A stretch of DNA of 64,000 nt, taken from NCBI RefSeq assembly GCF_001642475.1, contig NW_019173947.1, positions 248,001 through 312,000 on the forward strand, given 5' to 3'. The notes beneath the pieces are model-generated. The model saw only the letters and a list, made by a program, of their open reading frames with translations. It did no database searches and was not told the DNA's origin. This document shows, piece by piece, positions 54,442 through 64,000 of the stretch (positions are counted from its first letter, which is position 1; each line of letters opens with the position of its first letter). Source of the DNA: Fonsecaea monophora (Eukaryota; Ascomycota; Eurotiomycetes; Chaetothyriales; Herpotrichiellaceae). The position numbers and the translations under genes were made by a program.

Positions 54442-55060
54442 ACATAATGTGAGTAAGTGAGTGGTATTTGAAACTATACAAGGAAGAGTCGAAGCGCAGT
54501 TTTATCATTAATGTATTGACAAGTATTGCCACTATCCATTCCATGTCAATGGGGTGTATGGTATGACATGACATGAGCTGGTAGCCAATTCATAACTTGA
54601 CATGCAAGGTCTCAATCTCAGTCCCAGTCTCAGTTCTCGCGCTCTTGATACCTATGAAGGTATGAGAGACCCTTTTCTTCCTTTGTGATCGATCAGCCCA
54701 TTAAGAAGGATCTATCCTTCCAGAACCCCAGCATCCAGCATCCAGCAGTCATCAGCCAGCATTCATGACCTGTCTGTCTCTCTGTGTCCGTGTGTCCTTC
54801 TGTCGTTCATTCGATATTGCACCGTCTATTATCAGCACCCAATCAGTCATTACCCTGTTGAATGATTCCGGCTCAATCCAGACCAGTCTAGTCCAGCCCG
54901 ACAATCACGCGGCTGCGCCCGAGCAAAGTAAACAATCGCCATCATGATATCCTGGCATGCCATGCTACACCAAGAACAATCCATCCTAATCAACCTCCAA
55001 TTGAGTTCAATCCTTTTTTTCGTTTTCCTGCACTTATGCACATGCGCAGGATAGGATCGT

Positions 55061-55102
55061 AAAAAAAAAAAAAAAAAAGGAAAAAAAAAAAAAAAAAAAA
55101 AA
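55061..55102. repeat. Interrupted poly-A tract A18-GG-A22
   Basis: A18 (55061-55078), GG, then A22 (55081-55102). No coding retrotransposon or processed gene copy was recognised upstream, so it is recorded as a simple repeat. Confidence 0.9.
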
Positions 55103-55677
55103 CAATGGCGAGATGATCCGCATCCCTCTTCTCTCCTCTCTCTGGAGTTTTGGAATCGTGCTAACGGAAAACACACGCACGAAGCATTGTCTGTGGGAGT
55201 TTCCCTTCTTTGTGTTCTCTCTCTGTGTTTCTCCGCATTTTCCGCTCTTTTTTTCTGTCCCTCTCACAAGGATTGGACTCGTTCTTCGCCGGAGGTGGAG
55301 GGAGTGTCATCTTTGACAGTTTTCCTTGAGACAACCTGCGGTACTTCATCTTTGGAGATTGCTCTCCTCGCGGGTGTTTGCTGTGATCTTTGTGTGAGAG
55401 TGGAAGGTGAAATGAAATTGCGAGGAAAGAAAGCTATGCCTCATTTGCCACTCTTCTTTCGCGCGTGTAGTGCAGAGCACTCTGGTCCTGTGAGAAACTG
55501 TCTCAATCGGCCAGTGGAGCGCTCTGTGTAGCTGGCTGATCTGAATCGACGATTCAAGCCGTCAAATAGTCCGTTCGGACTTTATGAAAGGAAGTTCTGC
55601 TGCTTTTCCCTTCTCATTCTCATCTCGGTTCGGATTCGTGTGAACTCTTCGGAAAGGGACACCGCGATCAGGGCTGT

Positions 55678-57748
55678 TCAATCACCGTGCACGCCGATCC
55701 ACTCGCTGCATGGGCAGAGGACGTCGCCGTAGATGGTGCACAGTTTGCTGCACCAGCAGAAGTCCCAGCAGACGCAGATGCGCGCGGCAATGTAGTCTTC
55801 CAAGCTCATGAATCCCTGGTAGTAGCGGTACTGGCCCACGGAGACGCCCTCGAGTCGCGCGGCGGCACACTCACGGTGGATTTCCCGACGGAGGGTCTCT
55901 TCGACGTCGGAGCGGATGTCGCCCAGGGATGCGGCGTGCGCGGCACAGCGTTCGGCGTGGGTGAGGGCGGCAGAGCGCACGGGGAGAGCGTCCAGGTCGG
56001 CCTTGGTGTAGTTCTTGGACGGGTAGGTCGGGTCCTCGACAAAGTTTGTGTGCGTGAACTCGTTGTTCGGGTGGAGCGGGTCACCCATGGTGAAGGGGGT
56101 TGGCGCACCCAGGGTCGCGCTGTTGGCGGCGCGCACGTGGAGGTAGTCGGCTTCGTACGATTGAAACTGGCCTGGGTAGCCGCTCAAGCCGCCGGAGGTG
56201 AGGCGTTTGCGCTTGAGAGCCAGGGCAGCGTCGGAGTCGTCATCTTCGCAGGTGATGTCGGTGAACTCGGTGCTGGAGCTGTTGTGGCTGCGGTTGTCGC
56301 AGGAGGCGGCAGATGAGCTGTCGTCGGAGATGGAGCCAGACATTGAGGCGACGCGGCTGCTGTTGACATCTTGATCAACAAGTTTCTCAGCCACGCGAAT
56401 CTTCTTGGTGAAGAGGAGATGGATATTGTCGTCTGTATTCACCAGTTAGAAATTTTGGAGGAGACTCAGGGGTTAAGCACCAAAAAGGTGTTCGCAATAG
56501 AATACTAACCATCAGATGTCCGCTCATGCTCATTGCCCGTGGATCTGGTCACGAATGAGTCGCGAGCATTCCTCTTCTTGACTGGAGAGGGTTTGTTAGT
56601 ACTTTGGAAAGGAGAAACATAGTATTTCATAAAACTCACCTTTCTTCCGGATCGTCAACGGACGCGGAGCTTGGACGGGTTGGACAGGTTGGTTAGTCGG
56701 CAAGGTGATGATACCGTCGGCAGTGTAGTATGAATCAGGAAAGGAGGGATCTCGAAGCAAGCCTTTGACCTTGTTCTTCCGAGATTTGGGCTGGAGAATG
56801 GGCTTGTCGTTGCTGGACTGGTTGTCTTCGTTTGAGGAAGTTTGCTTGCCGAGTAATTGGACCGACAAGTCTTCAGGCTCGGGAACTTTGGAGTTGGCGG
56901 CCAGAGTAGTCCTCTGAGCTTTGTCTGGTGCCCACAGCTGAGGCCAGTCTTCCAGACCTTCTTTTCGATCGGCAAAGCCATCCTCATCGACCACCGGAAT
57001 GTGATCTGGAGAGGGCCCCTCTCTCGCCTCGACACCGCCAAAGAACGACTCAGTAGCCTTTTCCTTCTCCAACTCTTCCTCCACGTCAATGTAAAGACGC
57101 CCTTCGAGGCCTGTGCCAATAGCTGCAAAGTGGTTGTCAATGACATCTAGTCAAGTTTGGTTAGTGAAGGCACAGAGCAGAGAAGTTCAATATGATGCCA
57201 TACCTTTGGTGGTCACGTCCACACCAGCTCGGGCGAAGGCAAACTGGGCTAGTTCGGGTGTGTCGAGGATGAAACCTGAATTGGGGGAATTGGACGTCCC
57301 ATTCTGAACCTCATTGGCCTCCAGTTCATGGGCAACTGGAGGAATAATTGTTAGAAATCCCAATGTGAGTGGACAGTATGAGCTTACCTTGTGCATTGTT
57401 GTCGTGTGCTTCGAATGTTCGTGTCATTGACTCGTCAGACATCCTCACTTTCAGACCAGCATCCGCGAACATGTACTCGAAATATGGAGGTTGAGGGAGA
57501 GGAGGGAGGGGTTTGTTGAGAAAATATTCATCCTCGCTTCTTGCTTGGGATTCCGACCTGCCAGTGGAGGCGAGAGAAGAACGACCACTTCTGCCAAAAC
57601 TGCGGGAATTGAAGCTGAGTTTCTTGTACCAGGATTTGTTGCGGCGTTCAGGAGAAGTGACTTCGGAGTTCAATGGAGGCTCCATGTCTTCGACTCTTCT
57701 CTTCTCAGGATCAGGGAGTCCAATGTAAGGTGCACTGAAGACAGGCAT
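55678..57748 (-). CDS. Hypothetical protein with cysteine-rich C-terminus
   Basis: Exons 57748-57388, 57335-57204, 57146-56640, 56581-56510 and 56432-55678 give 608 aa; all introns are 52-77 nt and in phase. I do not recognise the family. The N-terminus (MPVFSAPYIGLPDPEKRRVED) is followed by a Ser/Arg-rich segment and LPPLPQPPYFEYMF, a proline stretch. A long acidic and polar middle part and a Ser-rich stretch (SISDDSSSAAS) come next. The last 110 residues look folded: YTKADLDALPVRSAALTHAERCAAHAASLG, then RYYQGFMSLEDYIAARIC. It finishes with a cysteine cluster of eight Cys in about 25 residues (CVCWDFCWCSKLC...CPC) that could bind zinc. No signal peptide or PTS1 is present. Confidence 0.82.
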
Positions 57749-59199
57749 CTTGCGTTGCCAAACCACTGACTGGGCCGATCTCACTTGAGAGAAATTGAGT
57801 TGATGGGAGAGAGTCTTGATTGCACGACTGGATTGTTGAGATCACAATGGTACATGAATAGAGAGACAGATACAACGACACATTGGACTTTGCAAGGGAG
57901 ATGGAGGATTGTAGAAAGGTGAGAGAAAGAGAACGCAATGACATTGAAGAGATTCCAACTTCATCAGTGTGAATATTCACCTCATTGACCCAAGGGGGAA
58001 CCATCTCTTCCCAGCCGCTTGATATTTCTTCACTGTCAACTTCTTCTGAGCCAATGGGTGGACAGCTATTGAAGAAATTTTTCAATTGTGTCGGTGAATG
58101 AATCGAGGTGCGGCGCAAAATGAACAATTGGAGTGTAAGTCGAGCCTTGGGGTGTGGCAGATGGCTTCAGGGAGGCATTCCATCTTGGCTGTCATTTTCA
58201 CAGCAGCGTGTCGATTACAGCCATCTCAACCGGATGCCACTATAGTGACGGTGTCGTTCAGTCGTCCTCACCGACTCTGGACTTACCGTCTCTGTACTTG
58301 ACGGACATAACAATGTAAGCCACAGGCATCCGCTTCTCGCCCAAGTCTTCTGCTTTCTCGATCGCATTTGAAGTTGTCCATAATGCTGCCAGAGTCCAGT
58401 ATTCAAACTGTAGGGCCATTACTACTTCCTTTAGAGATTGGGTGCAAAATCTTCTGTCCTCTTCTCTTTTCAGTCTTCTTCCTGAAGCAACAGCAGGCCC
58501 GTGGAAGAGGGAGAGGTCTAGACAAAGTTGTGGAGCTAAGGAGGTTCGGATGGCATACGTTCCGATCAGAGTTTGCATGGGAGCTTCAGCTTTCAGCATA
58601 CTGTAGGATGGGATTTCTGGCATACTGTGTTTCATGATACTCAAGGGAAGGAAGTCAGGGGGAATGATGGATCTGAGGCGCGCACAAGCTGTCGATCTGG
58701 GACGGCGGAGAGGCGAGATGGTGCCGCGCGCGGCAAAAGCCAAGCCACCTCCATCCGATGCGGATTCGTCAACAGCAGGGCTCAGCCAGGGGGCAGATGC
58801 TGTATCTCATTCTCTCTGTAAAACTCTTTCTCCTTCATCATATCGGGCCGTTTGTTGCGGAATAGTGTCTATCCGTGTTTCCTGCACCAATTCAGCCCGA
58901 GTTCTACCCAAGCGTGGACTACTGGAGCGAGTCAGACGCGTTTCGAGACTGCGCCCTTCAACCGCAATTGACGATACGGTGTCTCTCGGCGTCCGCTTCG
59001 AGTTCTCCATAAGACAGATCGTTCTCCCCCGGACTCTTCTCCTTACTTGACATATTCGAAGAAGTTACAGGCACAGAGTCCATATAATTTGACAAACCTC
59101 CACCGTTCCGCGGCGTATCCTTTCCCTTACCCATCTCGCTCGCCTTGCCTGGAGATGTCAGCTGAGCGGTAGCGCTTTTCTCGGAGTTTCTACTACAAT
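57749..59199. other. 1.45 kb divergent intergenic region, one doubtful ORF
   Basis: Between the hypothetical gene and KEX1. A 161-codon minus-strand frame (58258-58743) has a GTAAGT donor near its end but no ATG at its first codon and no known domain. A second minus frame (58958-59341) overlaps the KEX1 start and is probably a shadow. No CCTCGG/CCGAGG motif was seen. Confidence 0.4.
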
Positions 59200-61082
59200 A
59201 TGGCTGGGCTTTGGGCAGCATGCACTTTGCTGGCTGTGATCTCTTCAGCATGGGCGGATAAAACCGCGGCTGATTACTTTGTCCATTCGCTACCAGGACA
59301 GCCAGATGGCCCTCTCCTGAAGATGCACGCCGGGTATGCAATCACTTCCCCTTCCAAAGAGCGGTTATTGACGTATGCAGGCATATTGAGGTTACTCCTG
59401 AACATAACGGACACATGTTTTTCTGGCACTATCAGAATCGACACATCGCCGACCGACCACGAACCGTCATTTGGCTCAATGGTGGACCGGGATGCAGCTC
59501 AATGGATGGGGCGTTGATGGAGTTGGGCCCTTACCGAGTAAGAGAGGGAGGAAAACTGGCTTACAACGAAGGTTCATGGGACGAGTTCGCCAATCTATTA
59601 TTTGTGGACAACCCGGTCGGTACTGGCTTCAGCTACGTAAATACGGACAGCTATGTCCACGAACTGCTGGAGATGGCCAACCAATTTGTTACTTTCATGG
59701 AAAAGTGGCTCGAGCTATTTCCACAGTATGAAAACGACGATCTCTACATCGCAGGCGAATCCTACGCTGGACAATACATCCCTTACATCACAAGGGCTAT
59801 TTTGGATCGCAATGCCAGATTGAAGAATCAGGGGAAGCGAGTATGGAACCTCAAAGGCCTCTTGATCGGGAATGGTTGGATTGCTCCAGCAGAACAATAC
59901 CAGGCCTACCTCCGGTTTGCCTACCAGTCTAATCTAATCCAAGGTGGTACTCCCGAGGCGGATAAAGTTGAGGCGGCGCAAGTAACCTGCATCAACGAAC
60001 TTGCTAAACCCGGCGGGACGGAAACGGTGGATGTCAGTGCATGCGAGGCTGTTCTTTCTACGATTCTCGACGTGTCCAAGGTGGACGGCATGTGTTACAA
60101 CATGTACGACATCACTCTCAAGGACAAGTGGCCTTCATGCGGAATGGCCTGGCCTCCCGATTTGGAGACCGTGACGCCTTATCTGCGCCAGGACGATGTT
60201 CTTGCGGCTCTGCACGTGAATCCCGACAAACGGACTGGGTGGGTTGAATGTTCGGGGGCTGTTTCATCTTCGTTCCGGGCTAGGAACTCGAAACCGAGTG
60301 TTCAACTACTCCCAGGCATTCTTGAGGAGGGCATCCCAGTGCTATTGTTCAGTGGCGCGAACGACCTGATCTGCAATCATCTCGGAACAGAGGATTTCGT
60401 CAACAACATGCAGTGGCTAGGAGGCAAAGGATTTGAGCTCGCTCCTGGGGTAATAGCTCCAAAACGCGATTGGGAATTCGAAGGTGAACCAGCTGGGGTG
60501 TATCAAGAAGCAAGAAACCTCACCTATGTCAAATTCTACAATTCGAGTCATATGGTGCCCTTCGACTACCCTCGACGGACCCGTGATATGCTTGATCGAT
60601 TTATTGGGGTGAATGTCACAGGGATTGGTGGTCAGCCGACCGACAGCTTTATTGATGGTGATAAAGTGGGCACTGAAACAGAGGTTGAAAAGCCAGTCAA
60701 CAGCACCATACCCGTCACCGCCGAAGAACAGAGCCAGAAACTCAAAGACGCCGAACTCAAAGCCTACTATCGCAGCGGCGAGGCAGCTCTGGTGTTTGTG
60801 CTCATTGCCGCAGGCTTGTTTGGCTGGTGGGTGTGGCGAGGAAGGAGAAAGGCCCGAAGTCAAGGGTATATCAGCGTTCCGCTTGCCAACAGCTCGATGC
60901 GAAAAGGCCGCGGAGACGTGGAAGCGGGGGATTTTGATGAGAGTGAGTTGGACGACCTGGAGTCGAGCCGGCGACATGGTAATATGCAATCCCAACGCTA
61001 TGATCTGGCAAGCGATAGTGAGGACGAAGATACCGTGGTTCAGCATGGTGATGGTAAGGGAGAGCGATCCAGCCCTCGGTGA
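59200..61082 (+). CDS. KEX1: Pheromone-processing serine carboxypeptidase KEX1
   Basis: Exons 59200-59333 and 59381-61082 (intron 47 nt) give 611 aa. A signal peptide (MAGLWAACTLLAVISSAWA) is followed by the S10 peptidase domain: VIWLNGGPGCSSMDG, catalytic Ser172 in GESYAGQYIP, Asp in LFSGANDLICNH, and His in SSHMVPFDYP. A transmembrane helix (ALVFVLIAAGLFGWWVW) and an acidic cytosolic tail (DESELDDLES, SDSEDED) match Kex1 of the trans-Golgi network. It trims C-terminal Lys/Arg after Kex2 cleavage. The splice creates HAGHIEVTPEHNGHMFFW, the conserved family start, which confirms the intron. Confidence 0.95.
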
Positions 61083-62329
61083 GACCAAAAAAGGAAATAA
61101 AATAGTGGTATTCTTTTTAATGATAGATTTATGTGACTCCTGCAGAACTTCGTCCTTTGAGTGGTAGCGATGTGAATCTCGTCAAAAGAGCCTCTGGCAT
61201 CTTGATGCTGATGGTGCCTGGCGATCGCGAGATGGAGGGAGATCGAGGTATGTGTCTATCCCGATATGGTATAGCGTCAGTTCAACCCGAGTTACACAGC
61301 TTCTGGTCACTTCCCTTCCGACTCTTCACTTTCAGTCTTTTCACTTTTCTCACAATTTCCTCACTTCCACTCTACTCAGTCCTGCGCTACTCAGTTTTGT
61401 TTTGCGCCATGTCTGCTACTGTCTTGTATCAAGAAGGTGTCACAAACTTCATGAACCAGGGAGAAAGAAATTCATTCACTTGGTCCTCTCCTCCTTGCAT
61501 CAGTGAGCGATGGGGTGTCTATCCGGCTTGTCGGCCTGTCAACTCTGTCAGTTGCCAACCACAAACCAGCTCGCTGTTCTAAACACCAGATGTACACACG
61601 CACACCCATCTTCCCTCTACGTCCTCCAATTGGGCACCGTACCTCTTCGCCCCGATGCTGATGTTGGTCCTGGCTCTGATGCCAATGCATACCCCTCGCC
61701 TGCACCGATCCCTTGCATCGGGCATCTCTGGCCAAGCCTGTCATCGATATGCAATATGTCGCATTCATTCGTCCCCGGGTCACTCTGATACGTTCAGCTT
61801 GGGAGCCTAGACACTTTGGCCGCGATTCGCCTGACCTGTTCGTGCTGTATTTGAATCTTGATCGCGACCATGATCCTCTCGGCCTCAACTACACTAGACA
61901 TGTTGAAGGCTGTTACCAATGGACTTAGCGGATGCGCCTTCTTGAGGTTAGAGTCATGGCTGCTTGCGCTGTAGGGAAAAGACGGAAAGAAAGCTTTGTG
62001 ACTATCGTCGCTTCCATATGCTGGATATATGCGGCCTCATTCCCTCAAGACACCGTCTTCACTTTTCGTTACTCCTCCTTCAGTGCTTCTGACGCCTGCT
62101 CAGGCTTCAGATCCGTATCATTTGCACCTTGAACCTACCTCTCCCACTCTCTGCCTCCCTCATTTCTAGCACATCTGCTTCCCTGCCCGCCACTCTTCAC
62201 TTTTCTGCTCACTCCTACTTCAGATTGTCCAACGTGGCTTGCAGCTTCTGTCTTTCCTCCACTCCTTAGATCAGTTCCTCAAGCCTCAAAGTCTCTAGAT
62301 TGCCTAGACACCATCGCCTTCCTCGACGA
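61083..62329. promoter_or_regulatory. Intergenic, leader side of the MHYT gene
   Basis: About 1.2 kb without a supported gene. The final 250 bases are strongly C/T-rich (cctctcccactctctgcctccctc type), as in fungal promoters and 5' leaders. Small frames here have no family features. Confidence 0.45.
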
Positions 62330-64000
62330 ATGGACCGCAATGGTCGGTTCACGTTACATCAGGTTGCTGCCAGAACCAGCTCTGATTCCTCCCAAACCAC
62401 CGTCTCATATGATGCCGCTCACATTGTTCTGTCCTTTTTCACCTCGCTCATAGGATGCATCACCACGTTGGAACTGCTGCAAAGGCGCACATCGACGAGA
62501 GGAGCGTACAATTGGTAAGTTCACCTTTCTCTCACCAAGATGTCTTTTACTGACCGAGCTCGAGGTTTCTACTCGTGGCATCCGCAATTACCATGGGTGG
62601 CATCGGTATCTGGGGCATGCACTTTGTCGGCAATAGAGCTATCGTGTTACAAAATGGAGACCGCCGCCGTCAGATTCTCTACAACCCCGGCTTCACGGCC
62701 ATCTCGTTCTTTATGCCAATCATCGTCCTTCTCTTCGCTTTCTACACTCTTGGAATGCCGGCTCGAGCCCGCCAACTTCATGTTGCCATCGCCGCCTGTC
62801 TCACAGGAGCCGCGGCTTGCGCCATGCACTATCTTGGTCAATACGGTGTGGAGAACTATGTTTGCTCATATAGGGTGCAGAATGTTGCCGGAGCCGCCAT
62901 CATCGCCGTACTGGCCAGTTACACCGCTCTTGGGATATTTTTTCGGCTGCGAGACGCATGGAAAGACGGTTGGTGGAAGCGTGCCCTGTGTGGTGTCATT
63001 CTCGCCACTGCTGTCTCCGGAATGCATTGGACAGCGGCGGTTGGTACAGATTACCACTGGAAAGGCGATGTGGACATCCATGGAAACTCCAGGTCACAAA
63101 CTGCAGTCATTGCAGCTTCCCTCGTTAGTTTCCTATCTCGGCTTGCAGAACCCGCAACTAATACTCTTTGCTAGTCAATGGGCTCTTGTGTCATCCTTCT
63201 TGTCGTGGCCTTCATTCGGGGTCGCAACAAACTCACTGCCAGGATCAAAGCACAGCGGCTGGTGTTGGCTTGCGCTTACTTTGACACCGAAGGCAAAATG
63301 ATGGTCACCCAGGAAGGAACCTTGCCCAGTGAAAAAATAACAAACCACTATATCGAGAAGGTAAGCAACCTCCTATCTCAAGCCTTACTCGCATTGACCC
63401 GGCGTTGTAGACTTTTGGTGAAGATGAACTTAGCAGATCTCATCCAACCTACCTCTGGATATTCAAAGCCTCGCATCATTGGATAACCCTACATGGCCTC
63501 ATTCCCAGCATGAGAGAGCATATCGAAAATGACCCAATAGCAAGGAAATACCGGCCCAGCAACACCTCCAAAAACTTGCCAGATGACGCGATGGCAGGTT
63601 CCATCAACTTCGCCCCGATTTTCAAGCAATTGTTCTGCGTCACTGCCCAGCAGCTGGCCAATCTCGTCCATCAACCGCTGGAGAGGCTCGGGGTCTTATT
63701 CGAAGAACCCTTGGAGACGGGAACAACCTCTCTGCACACGCAATTGAGTATCAATATCATGCCGCTATCGGCCAGATCTTACAAAAAGACGGCAGATACT
63801 GAGCAAGGGTTTCCGCCGCCACTCAAGGTTGCCCGAGGAAAGTACTTTTTCCTTCAACGACAAGTAAACAAAAGCGAGGCAGCCAGGTTTGCCGCACTGG
63901 GATACCGATTTGCCACCATTGCGCAAATCGCGGAACCACTGGCTAAGAGCATGCAAGTCGATTGTGGTGAGATGGTGGCTAAGATTGAGCGGATGAGGCG
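62330..64000 (+). CDS. MHYT-domain integral membrane sensor-like protein (runs off window end)
   Basis: Exons 62330-62514, 62565-63123, 63175-63360 and 63411 to the window end. The upstream frame reaches 62300 only with a TTG; the ATG at 62330 is chosen. Seven predicted helices carry the repeated MHYT-type motifs: GIWGMHFVGN, CAMHYLGQYG and SGMHWTAAVGTDY. In bacteria this domain is proposed to bind metal and sense O2, CO or NO. Fungal members are membrane proteins with long cytosolic tails of unknown role. The tail visible here (KTFGEDELSRSHPTYLWIFK, later QLFCVTAQQLANLVHQP) fits fungal homologues. There is no visible bacterial GGDEF or kinase output domain in the part present. Confidence 0.9.

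Larger units (their letters stand above)
53728..55677. other. 2 kb intergenic region with simple repeats
   Basis: No gene supported. The region lies between convergent genes and contains a CGACCA-type run near 54249-54272, a TAGG microsatellite, repeats of CAGCATC near 54729-54760, and a double poly-A tract near 55061-55102. Frames over these tracts are low-complexity shadows. Confidence 0.5.

Noticed and set aside
58258..58743. 161-codon minus-strand open frame with a GTAAGT donor near its end
   Set aside because: First codon is not ATG, no recognisable family, and no convincing continuation after the donor.
58958..59341. 127-codon minus-strand frame across the KEX1 start
   Set aside because: Overlaps the KEX1 signal peptide and intron on the other strand; low-complexity composition suggests a shadow frame.

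Overview
The window is nuclear DNA of a filamentous ascomycete (Pezizomycotina). Almost every gene has short GT-AG introns, mostly 45-100 nt. The conserved genes are typical fungal ones: E1 ubiquitin ligase activator, gamma-tubulin complex GCP4, exosome MTR3, KEX1. The accessory part carries fungal Zn2Cys6-type regulators. The density of catabolic genes would suit a black yeast (Chaetothyriales), but that placement is inference. Exon boundaries were deduced by hand from splice consensus, reading frame and family conservation; in each intact multi-exon model the exon lengths sum to a multiple of three.

Layout. 1-5.1 kb: conserved genes UBA1 (cut by the window edge) and GCP4. 5.1-10.5 kb: gene-poor, with a possible tiny three-exon gene, a decayed secreted peptidase-like gene, a sulfotransferase-like gene and a LINE relic. 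10.5-47.9 kb: a catabolic gene cluster. In order it holds an SDR, a 15-exon Baeyer-Villiger monooxygenase (BVMO), a sugar-type MFS transporter, the peroxisomal multifunctional beta-oxidation enzyme (MFE-2), an acyl-CoA ligase, a second intronless BVMO, a transcription-factor-domain gene with a frameshift, an APH-like kinase, an ACAD10/11-like acyl-CoA dehydrogenase, a P450 relic, a hot-dog thioesterase, a Zn2Cys6 regulator, a second acyl-CoA ligase, a mitochondrial-type carrier, an aldehyde dehydrogenase and a metallo-beta-lactamase-fold putative lactonase. 49-64 kb: conserved genes again (SRPK-like kinase, MTR3, a Myb-like protein, an unrecognised Cys-rich protein, KEX1 and an MHYT-domain membrane protein cut by the window end).

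How the cluster may work (inference). BVMOs would turn a ketone into a lactone or ester, and the lactonase would open it to a hydroxy acid. The aldehyde dehydrogenase would oxidise an aldehyde intermediate. The ligases would make the CoA ester in the peroxisome. The APH-like kinase and ACAD10/11-like enzyme would remove a 4-hydroxyl through a phospho-intermediate, and MFE-2 and the SDR would complete beta-oxidation. Kinase, ACAD, SDR and ligase are the same four enzyme types found in the bacterial levulinate (lva) operon. Six cluster proteins end in PTS1-like tripeptides (SKL, ARM, SKL, GKL, AKL, TKL). CCTCGG/CCGAGG, the known core site of FarA/FarB/CTF1 fatty-acid regulators, recurs in the cluster's intergenic regions and was not seen in the flanking conserved ones. 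The first dehydrogenase domain of the MFE-2 has lost its catalytic residues. Several accessory genes carry frameshifts at or near G/C runs.
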